DNA of 64,000 nucleotides from positions 1 to 64,000 of the forward strand of contig NZ_QMFB01000002.1 of assembly GCF_003285015.1 (NCBI RefSeq), written 5' to 3'. This DNA comes from Paenibacillus contaminans. Lineage in GTDB: Bacteria > Bacillota > Bacilli > Paenibacillales > NBRC-103111. This document shows, piece after piece, positions 39,523-48,157 of the stretch. Each line of letters starts with the position of its first letter. The stretch's first letter is position 1. The notes beneath the pieces are model-generated. The model was not told the origin of the DNA. It did no database searches and was given only the letters and a program-made list of their open reading frames with translations. Made by a program: the position numbers and the translations under genes.

Positions 39523-40895
39523 CATTTCACCTTCTTGATTTCTTTTTGCTTGTACCCCAAGTCTTCAAGTTCTGCATCTGTATAGAAACCATCGAGCGCT
39601 TTCTTTTCCACTCTCGTCGGTACTGTACGCATACTACAGAAATACCTCACAGCATCTGGTGCATGCGTTATCTCGTGCGGCTCAGTAGCTACGTCATTCG
39701 GATCTTTCTCGTCCCTTTGAAGTTGAGGTATTGTTCGTATCAAGTTGATACAGTTTTTAAATATTTTGAGACGTGCAGTAGTTATTTCCTCGCCAGTGTG
39801 TTCATCCCTCGTCTTGAATGGTTTAAGCCACTCCTTGACGTTTAACCATCCCTGAACACGGTCATTAGATGCTTTTGATAGCAAAACACCATTCTCTAGA
39901 AACAAGTCCCTCGCGCTTTTCCCTGTTTCTTGTCGCCTATTCCACAAATCAGGTGGCGCATAGGTGATCCGAATGCTCTCGATTGTCATTCCAGCTATTC
40001 TTTTTGCTGCTTCACTTATGATTAGATCTGATTCGTATAGTTCTTTGTAGAAATAGGCGTACCCTTTTGTGTCGATAGCCACCCAATAATGAGCCAACAT
40101 ATCCAACCCGTAATCCAATACTCGGTATCTCTGCCAATGTGAAGGGATCGGAAATGGCTCGATTACATGTACGTCTGTACGGAACTCATCAAAGAATGTC
40201 CCCCCAGGTATTCCGTATTCTCCTAAACCAACAACCTTAAACCGATCGGGGTTGGTGAACTCTAAATCCTCGATTCGTTTGCGGTCTCCTTGGTCAAGCC
40301 ACTCATTACACTTGTATGTCGTGGTCAACGTAAACGAATCCGGGAACTCTTTATCAAAAAATCTACTCTTCGTCCAATGGGAATTCACCCATGGATTGAA
40401 AGTGATCGTTATTTGCTTCCATAGTCCTGAGGGCATCTCGCCACGTATAGATTCATCCAGCGTATCGAAATCAGATTCATTTTCGATTTCATATGCTTCC
40501 TCTAGCCATACCCAACATAACTTTCCGACATTAACGGTCATGGAGGTTAGCTTTAGCGGATCGTCAAACCCACGAAATATTATCTTCTGACCGGTTGGCG
40601 TGTATATGGCTTCTAACGGGCTTAATGTGAACCGCCAATACTCAGACACACCAAGGTTACTTGCAGCCCACTTTAGCTGGGCATATGTGCTGTCCTTATG
40701 TGTGTTATACGTTTTCCTCACGACAAGAGCATTAGCTTTCGGATGCTTCATGATGTTGTAAATAAACCACATTGCGGCTGTCGTTGACTTCTTAGATCCA
40801 CGACCACCCTTCACAACTCTATAACGTTTCTTCGTTTTCCAAAACGATGCATATCCCCGACCGATGACGCTAGGAAGATTGATTTCAGTCCTCAA
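39522..40895 (-). CDS. terL: Terminase large subunit
   Basis: ATPase and nuclease that packages phage DNA. 457 aa from TTG 40895 (RTEINLPSVIGRGYASFWKTKKRYRVVKGGRGSKKSTTAAMW). Walker A GGRGSKKS at 30-37; Walker B region LCWVWLEEAYEIENES; nuclease core VLDYGLDMLAHYWVAI (first Asp) and HAPDAVRYF (late Asp). PBSX-type. AAGGGAGAG lies 7 bases before the TTG; another TTG at 40919 lies inside terS with no better site. It overlaps the terS stop by 11 bases. Confidence 0.92.
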   Translation of the reverse strand: MRTEINLPSVIGRGYASFWKTKKRYRVVKGGRGSKKSTTAAMWFIYNIMKHPKANALVVRKTYNTHKDSTYAQLKWAASNLGVSEYWRFTLSPLEAIYTPTGQKIIFRGFDDPLKLTSMTVNVGKLCWVWLEEAYEIENESDFDTLDESIRGEMPSGLWKQITITFNPWVNSHWTKSRFFDKEFPDSFTLTTTYKCNEWLDQGDRKRIEDLEFTNPDRFKVVGLGEYGIPGGTFFDEFRTDVHVIEPFPIPSHWQRYRVLDYGLDMLAHYWVAIDTKGYAYFYKELYESDLIISEAAKRIAGMTIESIRITYAPPDLWNRRQETGKSARDLFLENGVLLSKASNDRVQGWLNVKEWLKPFKTRDEHTGEEITTARLKIFKNCINLIRTIPQLQRDEKDPNDVATEPHEITHAPDAVRYFCSMRTVPTRVEKKALDGFYTDAELEDLGYKQKEIKKVK

Positions 40896-41313
40896 GTTCG
40901 CTCTCTCCCTTGAATACAACTAAACTCCCTTCGATCAATTGCTTATCTGTCCAAAGCATGTAACGTTTTCCTAGGAGTTCAGCAGCCTTCTCTCGAACCT
41001 GAACAGCTGGGACATTCTCTACGAGTTCTTGCATACCATTGCCAATGAGAATCGGCACTTTTTCGGTTACCTTGCCTCGCATGACATTGGTAAGAAACGC
41101 AAGCACTTCATCCTGGCTAGCAATGCGATCATTATCTTTTCCTTTGATCTTTTCGTCTATATACGCGCGTATGTTAGGTTTTGTTAAGTTTTCAGCCCCT
41201 ATAAACCGAGCTGTCTTCTCACTGTATTCAGCTTTAATTGCTGCTTCTGTGGCGTTCCCTGACTCGATATAGTAGTCAGCGAATCGCTTTTGCTTTTCGG
41301 TCAGTTCTGCCAT
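40885..41313 (-). CDS. terS: Terminase small subunit
   Basis: 142 aa. N-terminal helix-turn-helix for DNA recognition (LTEKQKRFADYYIESGNATEAAIKAEYSEKTARFIGAENLTKPNIRAYIDEKI), typical of the PBSX XtmA group, then an oligomerisation region and a C-terminal acidic tail. Start at ATG 41313 with GGAGAAGGTG upstream. Overlaps terL. Confidence 0.88.
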   Translation of the reverse strand: MAELTEKQKRFADYYIESGNATEAAIKAEYSEKTARFIGAENLTKPNIRAYIDEKIKGKDNDRIASQDEVLAFLTNVMRGKVTEKVPILIGNGMQELVENVPAVQVREKAAELLGKRYMLWTDKQLIEGSLVVFKGESELED

Positions 41314-41419
41314 TGTCATCACCTTCTCCTAGTTCAAAATAAAAAGCGACCACGTTTATACGTAATCGCCGTAATTGTATGGACAAAGGATAGGTACCGT
41401 ATGACTGCGCAATTAGCTA

Positions 41420-41490
41420 TCGATACGATATCGGCTATCCTTCGATACTATAACTATATATCAGATTAGGGGTACAGTAGGGGGTACACT
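41420..41490 (-). promoter_or_regulatory. Candidate late promoter upstream of terS
   Basis: On the minus strand two copies of TGTACCCC (the second a base away from TGTACCCCC) are spaced 11 bp apart near 41466-41489; the downstream one can serve as -35 (TGTACC) for a TATAGT -10, 18 bases further. This gap of about 175 bases also has three CGATAC repeats and the inverted pair AAGGATAG/CTATCCTT. The adjacent gene encodes an ArpU-like late regulator, which could bind here. A packaging (pac) function is another possibility. Confidence 0.4.
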
Positions 41491-41964
41491 TTAAGCAACC
41501 GGAACGTTTGGTTCGATGCTTGGAACTTCGTCAAATCGTAAGCATATCGTCAATTTTTCAAGCGCTCTGCGATGCATTTTCTTTACCCACTCGCGACTGT
41601 ACTTCTTCCTCTTTCCGATCTGATCAAGCGTCAGGCCGTCCATCCATTTGAGCGAAATGACTGAACGTTCTTCATCGCTCAATAGCTCCAGTGCCATCTC
41701 AACGCGCTTTGCTGCATATCGGTATTTTTCATATTCGATGTGGTCCTCAAGAGTCCAATCGCCTGTTAAGGTTGGCGCTCTCGATCCGCTTCCCGTTCCC
41801 ATCGGCATATCCGAGTATGATGTTGTCCTACAAGGAGCTGCTGTGAAGAATCTCTCCGGTCCGAATGTGTAATTCGGTTTCATCTCCGGCGTTTCGTAAT
41901 CCCTTATTGCCATCTTGTAATACCGGTAGTTCCTTAACAGTTCCGTTACTTTGTCGCGGTTCAT
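41491..41964 (-). CDS. ArpU-type late transcription regulator
   Basis: 157 aa. C-terminal sigma-70 region 4-like helix-turn-helix (ELLSDEERSVISLKWMDGLTLDQIGKRKKYSREWVKKMHRRALEKLTICL), N-terminal helical part (NYRYYKMAIRDYETP). ArpU/RinA-like proteins switch on late genes in phages of Gram-positive hosts. It sits directly before the packaging genes. AGGAGGTGAAGC precedes the ATG. Confidence 0.82.
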   Translation of the reverse strand: MNRDKVTELLRNYRYYKMAIRDYETPEMKPNYTFGPERFFTAAPCRTTSYSDMPMGTGSGSRAPTLTGDWTLEDHIEYEKYRYAAKRVEMALELLSDEERSVISLKWMDGLTLDQIGKRKKYSREWVKKMHRRALEKLTICLRFDEVPSIEPNVPVA

Positions 41965-42000
41965 AGCTTCACCTCCTGAGAGGGAGAGCGTTACCTCCCT

Positions 42001-43095
42001 CTATGCTACCTTCACATATCCGAATACATGAGCTTCTAGTGCTGCTACACGTTGCTCTATTGTAAACCCTGCATCTTCATTCGCTGCTGTATCCATCGTT
42101 TCCGAATTCGATGTGCCTGTCGCAGTTCCGGCGTCGGTTCCCACCATTGGCGCTTCTGGATGATTGCTATTGCCGCTTCGAAACTGTTCCTCTGTTACTG
42201 TCTCAGACGCTTTGGCAAAATGAAGTTGATCGTCTGCAGACTCAGTCGCAGTATCTTCTGTGCGAAACGAGTCACCGCCGTTCACCGGCTCTATGGCCGG
42301 AGGTTCAATTAGTTGTAAATCTTTGTTACGTTCAAGGAACATTTCATAACTTGATTTTGCCTTATCTGCCCACTTGGTAGCCGGCTTGAGGTTTGCGATT
42401 AGATCCTTCGTGGTATCTGATGTCGCACTTGCCTTAGGCCTCTTCGCTTCTTCCAAGTCCGCTTCAAGCTTCGCAATTCGCTCATTCTTTTCTTCGCAAA
42501 CTGTCCCAAGCCGGTTGAACTGATCCAGTGTAATGCTATGTTTGGATTTCTCTCGTTCCAGCTGTTCGATAGCCGCATCACGTTCAGCATTGGCTTTTTG
42601 CAGGAGTGCTTCGCATTCAGCGACTTCGGCATTCAATGCGTTAATCGTTTCGTTAAGCTCTGTAACTTTATCGAGTTCAGCTGCCAGGTGGTTCTCGTTT
42701 TCGATGCCTTGTTGCGTTAGCCGGCGAACCTTTTCGTCACGTGCGTTAAGCAAGTCCTCGTAATACTGCCGATCGGCTTCTTTATCTTCCTCAAGCAGTG
42801 AAATAACGGCCATATAGAAGTTTTTTCGGTTGTCCTCGTACTCGTAAATCCGTTCACCTTCAGCTGGCTTGTCACCGTATACTTTCTCATACAGCCCGGA
42901 TTGAATCATTTTATCCATGAGTCCGCCTACATTCTCTACGAACCGCTGTTCACGTTCCTGTTGTTCATCCTTCAGCTGCTGTTCTTGTACTAACCGGTAG
43001 ATTTCAGCCTTAATCGCATCGATCTTGTTTTTGTTATCCGGATTATGTTGTTCCCAGTAGGCCAAATCAGCTTTATAGTTTTCTAATGATTTCAT
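42001..43095 (-). CDS. Coiled-coil phage protein, unknown
   Basis: 364 aa. Residues 1-210 are strongly coiled-coil (DKVTELNETINALNAEVAECEALLQKANAERDAAIEQLEREKSKHS), followed by a disordered Ser/Thr-rich region and a C-terminal helix (FTIEQRVAALEAHVFGYVKVA). GGAGGGTG precedes the ATG at 43095. It lies between replication and late regulator genes. No family recognised. Confidence 0.65.
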   Translation of the reverse strand: MKSLENYKADLAYWEQHNPDNKNKIDAIKAEIYRLVQEQQLKDEQQEREQRFVENVGGLMDKMIQSGLYEKVYGDKPAEGERIYEYEDNRKNFYMAVISLLEEDKEADRQYYEDLLNARDEKVRRLTQQGIENENHLAAELDKVTELNETINALNAEVAECEALLQKANAERDAAIEQLEREKSKHSITLDQFNRLGTVCEEKNERIAKLEADLEEAKRPKASATSDTTKDLIANLKPATKWADKAKSSYEMFLERNKDLQLIEPPAIEPVNGGDSFRTEDTATESADDQLHFAKASETVTEEQFRSGNSNHPEAPMVGTDAGTATGTSNSETMDTAANEDAGFTIEQRVAALEAHVFGYVKVA

Positions 43096-43180
43096 GTTCA
43101 CCCTCCAATTATCGAAATATTCCGAATTTTCAGTATATAAAACCAGTATATCACAGTGACATTATGATTAATAGCCGCTG

Positions 43181-43510
43181 TTATGCGCTAAAATCACCTT
43201 CCCAAACTCTAGTCTCCTCGAAGAACCATGGGATACTATCCGGCTTAAACGCCTCGTGAAACTCCAGTACACCTTCTCTAACCGCTTCATTCGGCGTTAC
43301 CCCTACGTATTTACAGACGTCTTTCAGTTTGTCTTCGTACGATTTTCGAACGAAGCTATTCCTTTCCAGCTCCCGTAGATACATGAACTTTTTGCAGAAG
43401 GAATAGGTCTGCCACAAGTTCTCGTAATCCTCACGAATATGTTTGGCGAACAAAAGACTTTCCTTCTCCCACTCTTGAGTAACGTTCAATCTCGAAATAA
43501 TCTGCTGCAT
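43181..43510 (-). CDS. Hypothetical phage protein beside the primase
   Basis: 109 aa, helical: MQQIISRLNVTQEWEKESLLFAKHIREDYENLWQTYSFCKKFMYLREL, then YEDKLKDVCKYVGVTPNEAVREGVLEFHEAFK. GGGAGGAAT lies 5 bases before the ATG 43510. The stop of the primase gene is 1 base before it. Function unknown. Confidence 0.6.
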   Translation of the reverse strand: MQQIISRLNVTQEWEKESLLFAKHIREDYENLWQTYSFCKKFMYLRELERNSFVRKSYEDKLKDVCKYVGVTPNEAVREGVLEFHEAFKPDSIPWFFEETRVWEGDFSA

Positions 43511-43511
43511 C

Positions 43512-44498
43512 CTAATTCCTCCCGGCTTTATAAAATTGGCATTTATGGTCACAGTACCGGCTCAGAACATCGTCCCGGCACCCGAAATCGTATGACTGCT
43601 CCAGCCCTTGTCTGTAAATACGCTCTAAATCTCCATCCTCGATCGGCGGCTTATTGCTGTTGTTCCAAACCCTGAGCGACTGCCAGATCATGTCCTTGTT
43701 GAGTCCTGATTGTTTCAGGTGGACCGCAACCCTCAACCCGACGTTATCCCGCTCGCCGGCTCCTACGCCCTCCATCATGCGCTGCAGGCATATCTTTCGT
43801 TGGATTGTTCCCGCATGAAGGTCTGCCCTTGGCTGCTGCTGTTGTTCTTCCTTCTGGCCTACGTACAGGGTCGTTAACTGTTCGTTTGGACTTGCTCTTT
43901 CTGCCGCCCAATCTTCCCGTGGCTTCATGGCGTCGTTCATGATCTTAGCCGCTGTGGCTCCGAACACCTCAAGGTGATGCATCGGGATTTTGTACTTGTT
44001 GCTCTTGGTGTTGATCGTGTTCGGCATCCGGAAGAGCCTTACCTTGTCGTATATAGTCATATCCACATAAGGGACATCCAATCGTTTAACAAAATGCCTG
44101 AACGCTCTGTGAATGTGCTCTGATGGCTCGACTTCGACCGTTTCGGATGGCAACAATACGTGAAACCCTTTGGATCCACTAAAATATACCTTGCACGTAT
44201 TTAGGTCCACTCCGTAACCGATAAGTTTGTTCAGCAAGTCCTTTGTCCGGTCCAGCGAGATATGCAGCATATCCGCGTCAATGTCGAAAGGTATGAATGG
44301 ACTATATGCCGGCCCTTCGTACCCTCTTACCGTTCCGTTCAGCTCAACATGCCTCTTCATGTCCGCTGTATAGCGGAAATAGGTGCAGTAGGTGTCTTTC
44401 AGTTCTTTCCCCCAGGTATCCAGCGCATCGAACCTGCATATCCTGTTGCGGTTCTGTGGTCCATCCTTCGCAACATCGACGTATATATACTCTTGCAT
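43512..44498 (-). CDS. Archaeo-eukaryotic-type primase
   Basis: 328 aa. Makes RNA primers for phage replication. Motif I is FIPFDIDADML (D72, D74), motif II SGSKGFHVLLP (107-117, with the S-x-H pattern), motif III IYDKVRLFRMPNTINTKSNKYKIP. The C-terminal region, ERDNVGLRVAVHLKQSGLNKDMIWQSLRVWNNSN and CRDDVLSRYCDHKCQFY, is a PriCT-like zinc end with four cysteines. It overlaps the helicase by one base (ATGA-type junction at 44498). Confidence 0.85.
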   Translation of the reverse strand: MQEYIYVDVAKDGPQNRNRICRFDALDTWGKELKDTYCTYFRYTADMKRHVELNGTVRGYEGPAYSPFIPFDIDADMLHISLDRTKDLLNKLIGYGVDLNTCKVYFSGSKGFHVLLPSETVEVEPSEHIHRAFRHFVKRLDVPYVDMTIYDKVRLFRMPNTINTKSNKYKIPMHHLEVFGATAAKIMNDAMKPREDWAAERASPNEQLTTLYVGQKEEQQQQPRADLHAGTIQRKICLQRMMEGVGAGERDNVGLRVAVHLKQSGLNKDMIWQSLRVWNNSNKPPIEDGDLERIYRQGLEQSYDFGCRDDVLSRYCDHKCQFYKAGRN

Positions 44499-45787
44499 TA
44501 CACCACCTCGGTTATCAGCTGCGTTGGCTTATGAAAATGCAGATAGATGGGCTTATCCGTACTGTTCCGCCTTACCTTGGCCTTTACAAGCTTATAATTC
44601 GCCTGTCTTGGACACTTTTCATAATCCTTATCATCCAATGGTTTGAAGAACAGCAGGCCATCACAGGCATTTTTCATCTTCCTCGCGCCTTCCAGTTTTC
44701 CGTCTTCAGTGAGCTGCGCGAGAATAATTACCGGTACATCCAGTTCAACCGCCATCGATTTGCAGTACTCACTGATCCGATAAAGGATTTGGTACTCTTG
44801 CATACCTTTTTGCTGTTCAAGCTCCATCCGGCCAATGTAATCGATGATAACCAGATCCAGTTCTTTGTGCTTCGCCTTCACTCGTTTTGCCAAGCTTTTG
44901 GCTTTAAGCGGTGTAAGATAAGGGATGCGTGAGACTGTAAGGGGAGCCTCTGAAAGCATGCCTATTGCCATTGTGATAGCTTCCCACTGTTCCCCCTCTA
45001 TGATCCCTTCGAACAGGTCCTTTAGCGGGATACCTGTCATTGCGGACTGTACCCTCATCACCAGTTCTTCCTTGGACATTTCGGTATTCTCGTAGTAAAC
45101 GCGCTTTTTCTTATGGACCGCTATGATCCGTGCGATGTTTAGAGCTAATGCCGTTTTACCGTGACCGCTTTCCGCACATATCATGATCAGGTCCCCGCCG
45201 CGCAGTCCCATGAATGTATCATCAAGCCCTGGCAGCCCCATCGTCTTACCTTGTGCTGTCGTGTAGGTTAGCCTCAATCCGTTCTCCGCTTTGCCCTTAT
45301 TCATTACGCGCTGCTCGAGCTGTTCGAACACTTGGACCAAAATGTCTTTAATCTCGATAATGGCGTCCTTATCCTCGGTTGAGTACGACTCGGTAATCAC
45401 GCTTTCGTATACACCGGACAGTTCATCGACAGTGGTTTGTTCATTCCTCGCCATTCTGACTAGCCGTTCCCCGATGTTCAGAAACTGACGTTTGGCATAT
45501 AGCTCCTTCAGCCTTTTGAGGTGATATTCGAACTCTTCCCGATTCGTGAACGAAGCGACAGCACTATCCAGCGCAATCTTCATCCCCGTATCTCCAGCAC
45601 ACTCTGTCTTGATCATGGCCGGCGTTAGTTTGGCTAGTCCTGACATTCGCAACATCACATCAAACAGTTTCCGATGCTCGACCTCTGTAAAAAACTCCTC
45701 TTTCAGCTCACTACTTGCGATGTCGTAACATTCGGAATCACAAGCCATTGCCCCTAAAACGATCTGTTCTGTATGGATGTCTATCAT
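44498..45787 (-). CDS. Replicative DNA helicase (DnaB-like)
   Basis: 429 aa. Hexameric helicase that unwinds the fork. N-terminal helical domain to about 130, linker, then RecA core with Walker A AESGHGKTALA (205-215), Walker B LDLVIIDYIGR (about 303-313), and the sensor LAQLTEDGKLEGARKMKNACDGLLF. The order primase, helicase, loader, initiator matches SPP1-like replication modules. Confidence 0.9.
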   Translation of the reverse strand: MIDIHTEQIVLGAMACDSECYDIASSELKEEFFTEVEHRKLFDVMLRMSGLAKLTPAMIKTECAGDTGMKIALDSAVASFTNREEFEYHLKRLKELYAKRQFLNIGERLVRMARNEQTTVDELSGVYESVITESYSTEDKDAIIEIKDILVQVFEQLEQRVMNKGKAENGLRLTYTTAQGKTMGLPGLDDTFMGLRGGDLIMICAESGHGKTALALNIARIIAVHKKKRVYYENTEMSKEELVMRVQSAMTGIPLKDLFEGIIEGEQWEAITMAIGMLSEAPLTVSRIPYLTPLKAKSLAKRVKAKHKELDLVIIDYIGRMELEQQKGMQEYQILYRISEYCKSMAVELDVPVIILAQLTEDGKLEGARKMKNACDGLLFFKPLDDKDYEKCPRQANYKLVKAKVRRNSTDKPIYLHFHKPTQLITEVV

Positions 45788-45795
45788 GGCTCCAC

Positions 45796-46065
45796 CTACA
45801 TCGCCTGCAGCGGATTCGCATTTATCTCTTCTTCCCGCTGCTGTCGGAGCCTCTCCAGTTCTTCACCCGAATGTGTGATCAAATCATGGATGGTCGGCTC
45901 ATACCTCGAAGTTCGAATATGCCGTTCCAATCGCTGCATGACGACGTCGTAATCTTCTTTCTGCAGGATCGACATCCAGACTCTCGGCATATCCTCGTTG
46001 ATTTCGAATCGGTGATACGCCCCTTTGATAAACCGTAATATATCAAGCACCTGATTGTTGTCCAC
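45796..46065 (-). CDS. Helicase loader/inhibitor, SPP1 G39P-like
   Basis: 89 aa from GTG 46065: MDNNQVLDILRFIKGAYHRFEINEDMPRVWMSILQKEDYDVVMQRLERHIRTSRYEPTIHDLITHS. The pattern xxxxFIKxxYxxFE..Y..V..AL..H....y.PtI.DL is that of the phage G40P loader/inhibitor family (G39P of SPP1). GGAGGAGG precedes the GTG by 5-6 bases; it overlaps the 3' end of the initiator gene. The frame extends farther upstream only by reading the initiator gene. Confidence 0.78.
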   Translation of the reverse strand: MDNNQVLDILRFIKGAYHRFEINEDMPRVWMSILQKEDYDVVMQRLERHIRTSRYEPTIHDLITHSGEELERLRQQREEEINANPLQAM

Positions 46066-46957
46066 GAGCAGCCTCCTCCAGTTGTCGTTTGACTTTATCC
46101 CAATCGACGGAACCTGACTTTTTGCCGCCAGTACTGGAGAATTGCAGCACATTTGGAGAGGTATGCTCCTTCCACATTCGCTTGATTGCTTCGGGATAGT
46201 ACAGGAAGGATGTGACAGGCTCGTCCTTCTCCAGCTTCTCTTTGTGAATCTGCTTCATGGATGTGATGATAAATTCAGCCGACACTCCCGACTCAAGAAG
46301 TTCTTTTATCGCCATGACCTCTTTTTGCCTGACATGCTCCGGAAACTTGCCGTGTAAACTGGCGTACTCTTTCTGAACGAAAAATGTGGCCTCGGTAGTA
46401 GTAGTATTTTTTAAATCTTTAAAATCTTTTAAAGATCTTAAAGAATTAATATCTTTTAAAGAACTCATTGAAGAAACACGATTTTCAGCTTCCGCAGGAG
46501 GGGGGCTTTTAACCCCCTGTGCAATATTATTTTCTTGATTCACAGGGGGTGAATTAGCCCCCTCCCTCTGTGCCTTTTCACACCCAGGGGGTGAATTGAC
46601 CCCCTCTGGGTTAATTTCCTCCTCCACAGGTGGTATTTTAACCCCCTGTAGGTTGTCCATTTCGCTGCAAACGAGAGCTTTCCACTGTTCAATTTCATCA
46701 TTTATTCCGATCTCTCGTGCCTGGCTAAAGGATGCTTCTGATATAACTTGAAGAACGTTGAGGTTAACTAGCCTGTTCATTTCATACTTAACTTGATCTT
46801 TATGAATTCCTGTATCTTTACAAATGAGAGATAACGACAAATGATTGCTTTTCCTTTCAACACCGAAAGTATGACGCCATATAAACAAGAGGATTTTAAG
46901 CTGCGTCCCGTTAAATTTCCGCTTGGTTATTTGATCGATGAGTTCATTGATTTGCAC
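46043..46957 (-). CDS. Replication initiator with internal origin
   Basis: 304 aa. N-terminal winged helix (INELIDQITKRKFNGTQLKILLFIWRHTFGVERKSNHLSLSLICKDTGIHKDQVKYEMNRLVNLNVLQVI) of the phage replisome organiser group; residues 104-153 are a linker with four repeated motifs QGVKIPP, EGVNSPP, EGANSPP, QGVKSPP; then an AT-rich-coded stretch (SSLKDINSLRSLKDFKDLKNTT) and a C-terminal helicase/loader-binding domain. At the DNA level the linker contains iteron-like dyads, as lambda gene O does. It lies directly before the helicase loader. Confidence 0.85.
   Translation of the reverse strand: MQINELIDQITKRKFNGTQLKILLFIWRHTFGVERKSNHLSLSLICKDTGIHKDQVKYEMNRLVNLNVLQVISEASFSQAREIGINDEIEQWKALVCSEMDNLQGVKIPPVEEEINPEGVNSPPGCEKAQREGANSPPVNQENNIAQGVKSPPPAEAENRVSSMSSLKDINSLRSLKDFKDLKNTTTTEATFFVQKEYASLHGKFPEHVRQKEVMAIKELLESGVSAEFIITSMKQIHKEKLEKDEPVTSFLYYPEAIKRMWKEHTSPNVLQFSSTGGKKSGSVDWDKVKRQLEEAARGQQSGA
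46405..46647. other. Probable phage replication origin: four dyad iterons plus AT-rich region
   Basis: Four 20-bp elements of the form AGGGGGT-N6-ACCCCCT lie at 46499-46518, 46544-46563, 46586-46605 and 46628-46647; the spacings 45, 42 and 42 bp are near four helical turns. Copies 2 and 3 are near-perfect dyads; 1 and 4 deviate in the left arm. Next to copy 1 is a very AT-rich stretch 46405-46465 with two copies of ATCTTTTAAAGA (46424 and 46451), a candidate unwinding element. All lie inside the initiator gene, as in lambda ori. Confidence 0.72.
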
Positions 46958-47006
46958 TAGATCGTCACTCCTCTCGTCCCTTGTAGCTTGTCTATCAGAA
47001 AGAGGC

Positions 47007-47225
47007 TTAGACGGCCTCTCCGCGCTCTACCAGTTCGTCAATGATCTTCCAGCCGGCAGCGTGATAATCATCCAATATCCGTTCTTTTTGTTCCTCAGTC
47101 ATTGGGGGTGGCGCTACAATATGGATTGTTGAATTGCCGATTGTATACGTCTTGGCATAGTTTTTCTCCATATCCGGATCACCTCTCCAGATATGTCTAT
47201 GCTGCTTAAACGGCAGGACAGCCAT
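47007..47225 (-). CDS. Small hypothetical phage protein
   Basis: 72 aa with a conserved-looking C-terminus (APPPMTEEQKERILDDYHAAGWKIIDELVERGEAV). ATG 47225 has AAGGAGG 10 bases upstream; ATG 47171 (MEKNYAKTYTIG) also has GAGAGGTGAT and may be the true start, giving 54 aa. Unknown function. Confidence 0.6.
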   Translation of the reverse strand: MAVLPFKQHRHIWRGDPDMEKNYAKTYTIGNSTIHIVAPPPMTEEQKERILDDYHAAGWKIIDELVERGEAV

Positions 47226-47257
47226 TGATTCTTTCCCTCCTTGTCCACATGACTTCC

Positions 47258-48157
47258 TTACCGTACAAGCTTTATACTCGGCTTATTAGGCGTTACATTC
47301 ACGACATCGCCATAAGCATCTGTCTCGAGTGTAAACGTCTGTAGCGGCTTCCCAAGAGCCTCCTGGAAGACCTCAAATGCACTAACGCCGGTTTGTTCCC
47401 GGTGCTTCTTCATAACGTCCATCACTTGATCCATAAAGATGTCGTGCAAATAGTCATCTTTATCGTCTTCGAGATTTTCCATAAAGATCAATCGTTCAAA
47501 TGTGTTGTAATCGATCAGGTCAGGTATATCCTTGATGATTTCGGCATATGGTACCGTCCTAGTTCCGTCCCATCGTCGCTTGTCCTTGGATACGGTTATG
47601 ATTTGAAGGAAACTATGCTTGTCCATCATCCAGTTGTTTTCTACGAAGTAAAATCGAATCAAATCAGCCAAAGCCATAATATTGATCTCGTAGTCCATTG
47701 ATCTTTTGATCCTGTCCCGTGCTTCGTGAAGGTGAAAGATAAAGCCGGCGATCATTTCCTCATATCCGTATGGTTCCATCTCTTTGTCCAGCTTCTTAAT
47801 GGCTTTCATCAGCTCACGCAGCTGCTTGTGATAATCCCAGTTCTTCCGATTCAAAGCTTTAATTTTCCGGTGATAAATGCGAATGGATACAAAAGGGTTA
47901 TATAGTCCGTAAACTGGAATCTTTTCAATTGCATCAAGGTCAAATTGCTCTTCATACTTAGCCCTTAAATCTCCATCAAAGGTCTTCCCGTTCCGAATAT
48001 TGGCAGTAATGAATGATTGCAATATACGCTTGTTGTATTGATGTGCTTCATCCCAGGCCGAAAAATAGAAATTATGATACTGTTCCAGCAGCTTTTGCAC
48101 CTTATCTAGTAGCTCAGTAACCTGGTTATAATAGGTCCATTGGAGAGATTTTTTCAT
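47258..48157 (-). CDS. Hypothetical phage protein
   Basis: 299 aa, helical and charged (LLDKVQKLLEQYHNFYFSAWDEAHQYNKRILQSFITANI; HKQLRELMKAIKKLDKEMEPYGYEEMIAGFIFHLHEARDRIKRSMDYEINIMALADLIRFYFVENNWMMDKHSF). It is in the replication block, overlapping the antirepressor stop by 4 bases. No family recognised. Confidence 0.6.
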   Translation of the reverse strand: MKKSLQWTYYNQVTELLDKVQKLLEQYHNFYFSAWDEAHQYNKRILQSFITANIRNGKTFDGDLRAKYEEQFDLDAIEKIPVYGLYNPFVSIRIYHRKIKALNRKNWDYHKQLRELMKAIKKLDKEMEPYGYEEMIAGFIFHLHEARDRIKRSMDYEINIMALADLIRFYFVENNWMMDKHSFLQIITVSKDKRRWDGTRTVPYAEIIKDIPDLIDYNTFERLIFMENLEDDKDDYLHDIFMDQVMDVMKKHREQTGVSAFEVFQEALGKPLQTFTLETDAYGDVVNVTPNKPSIKLVR

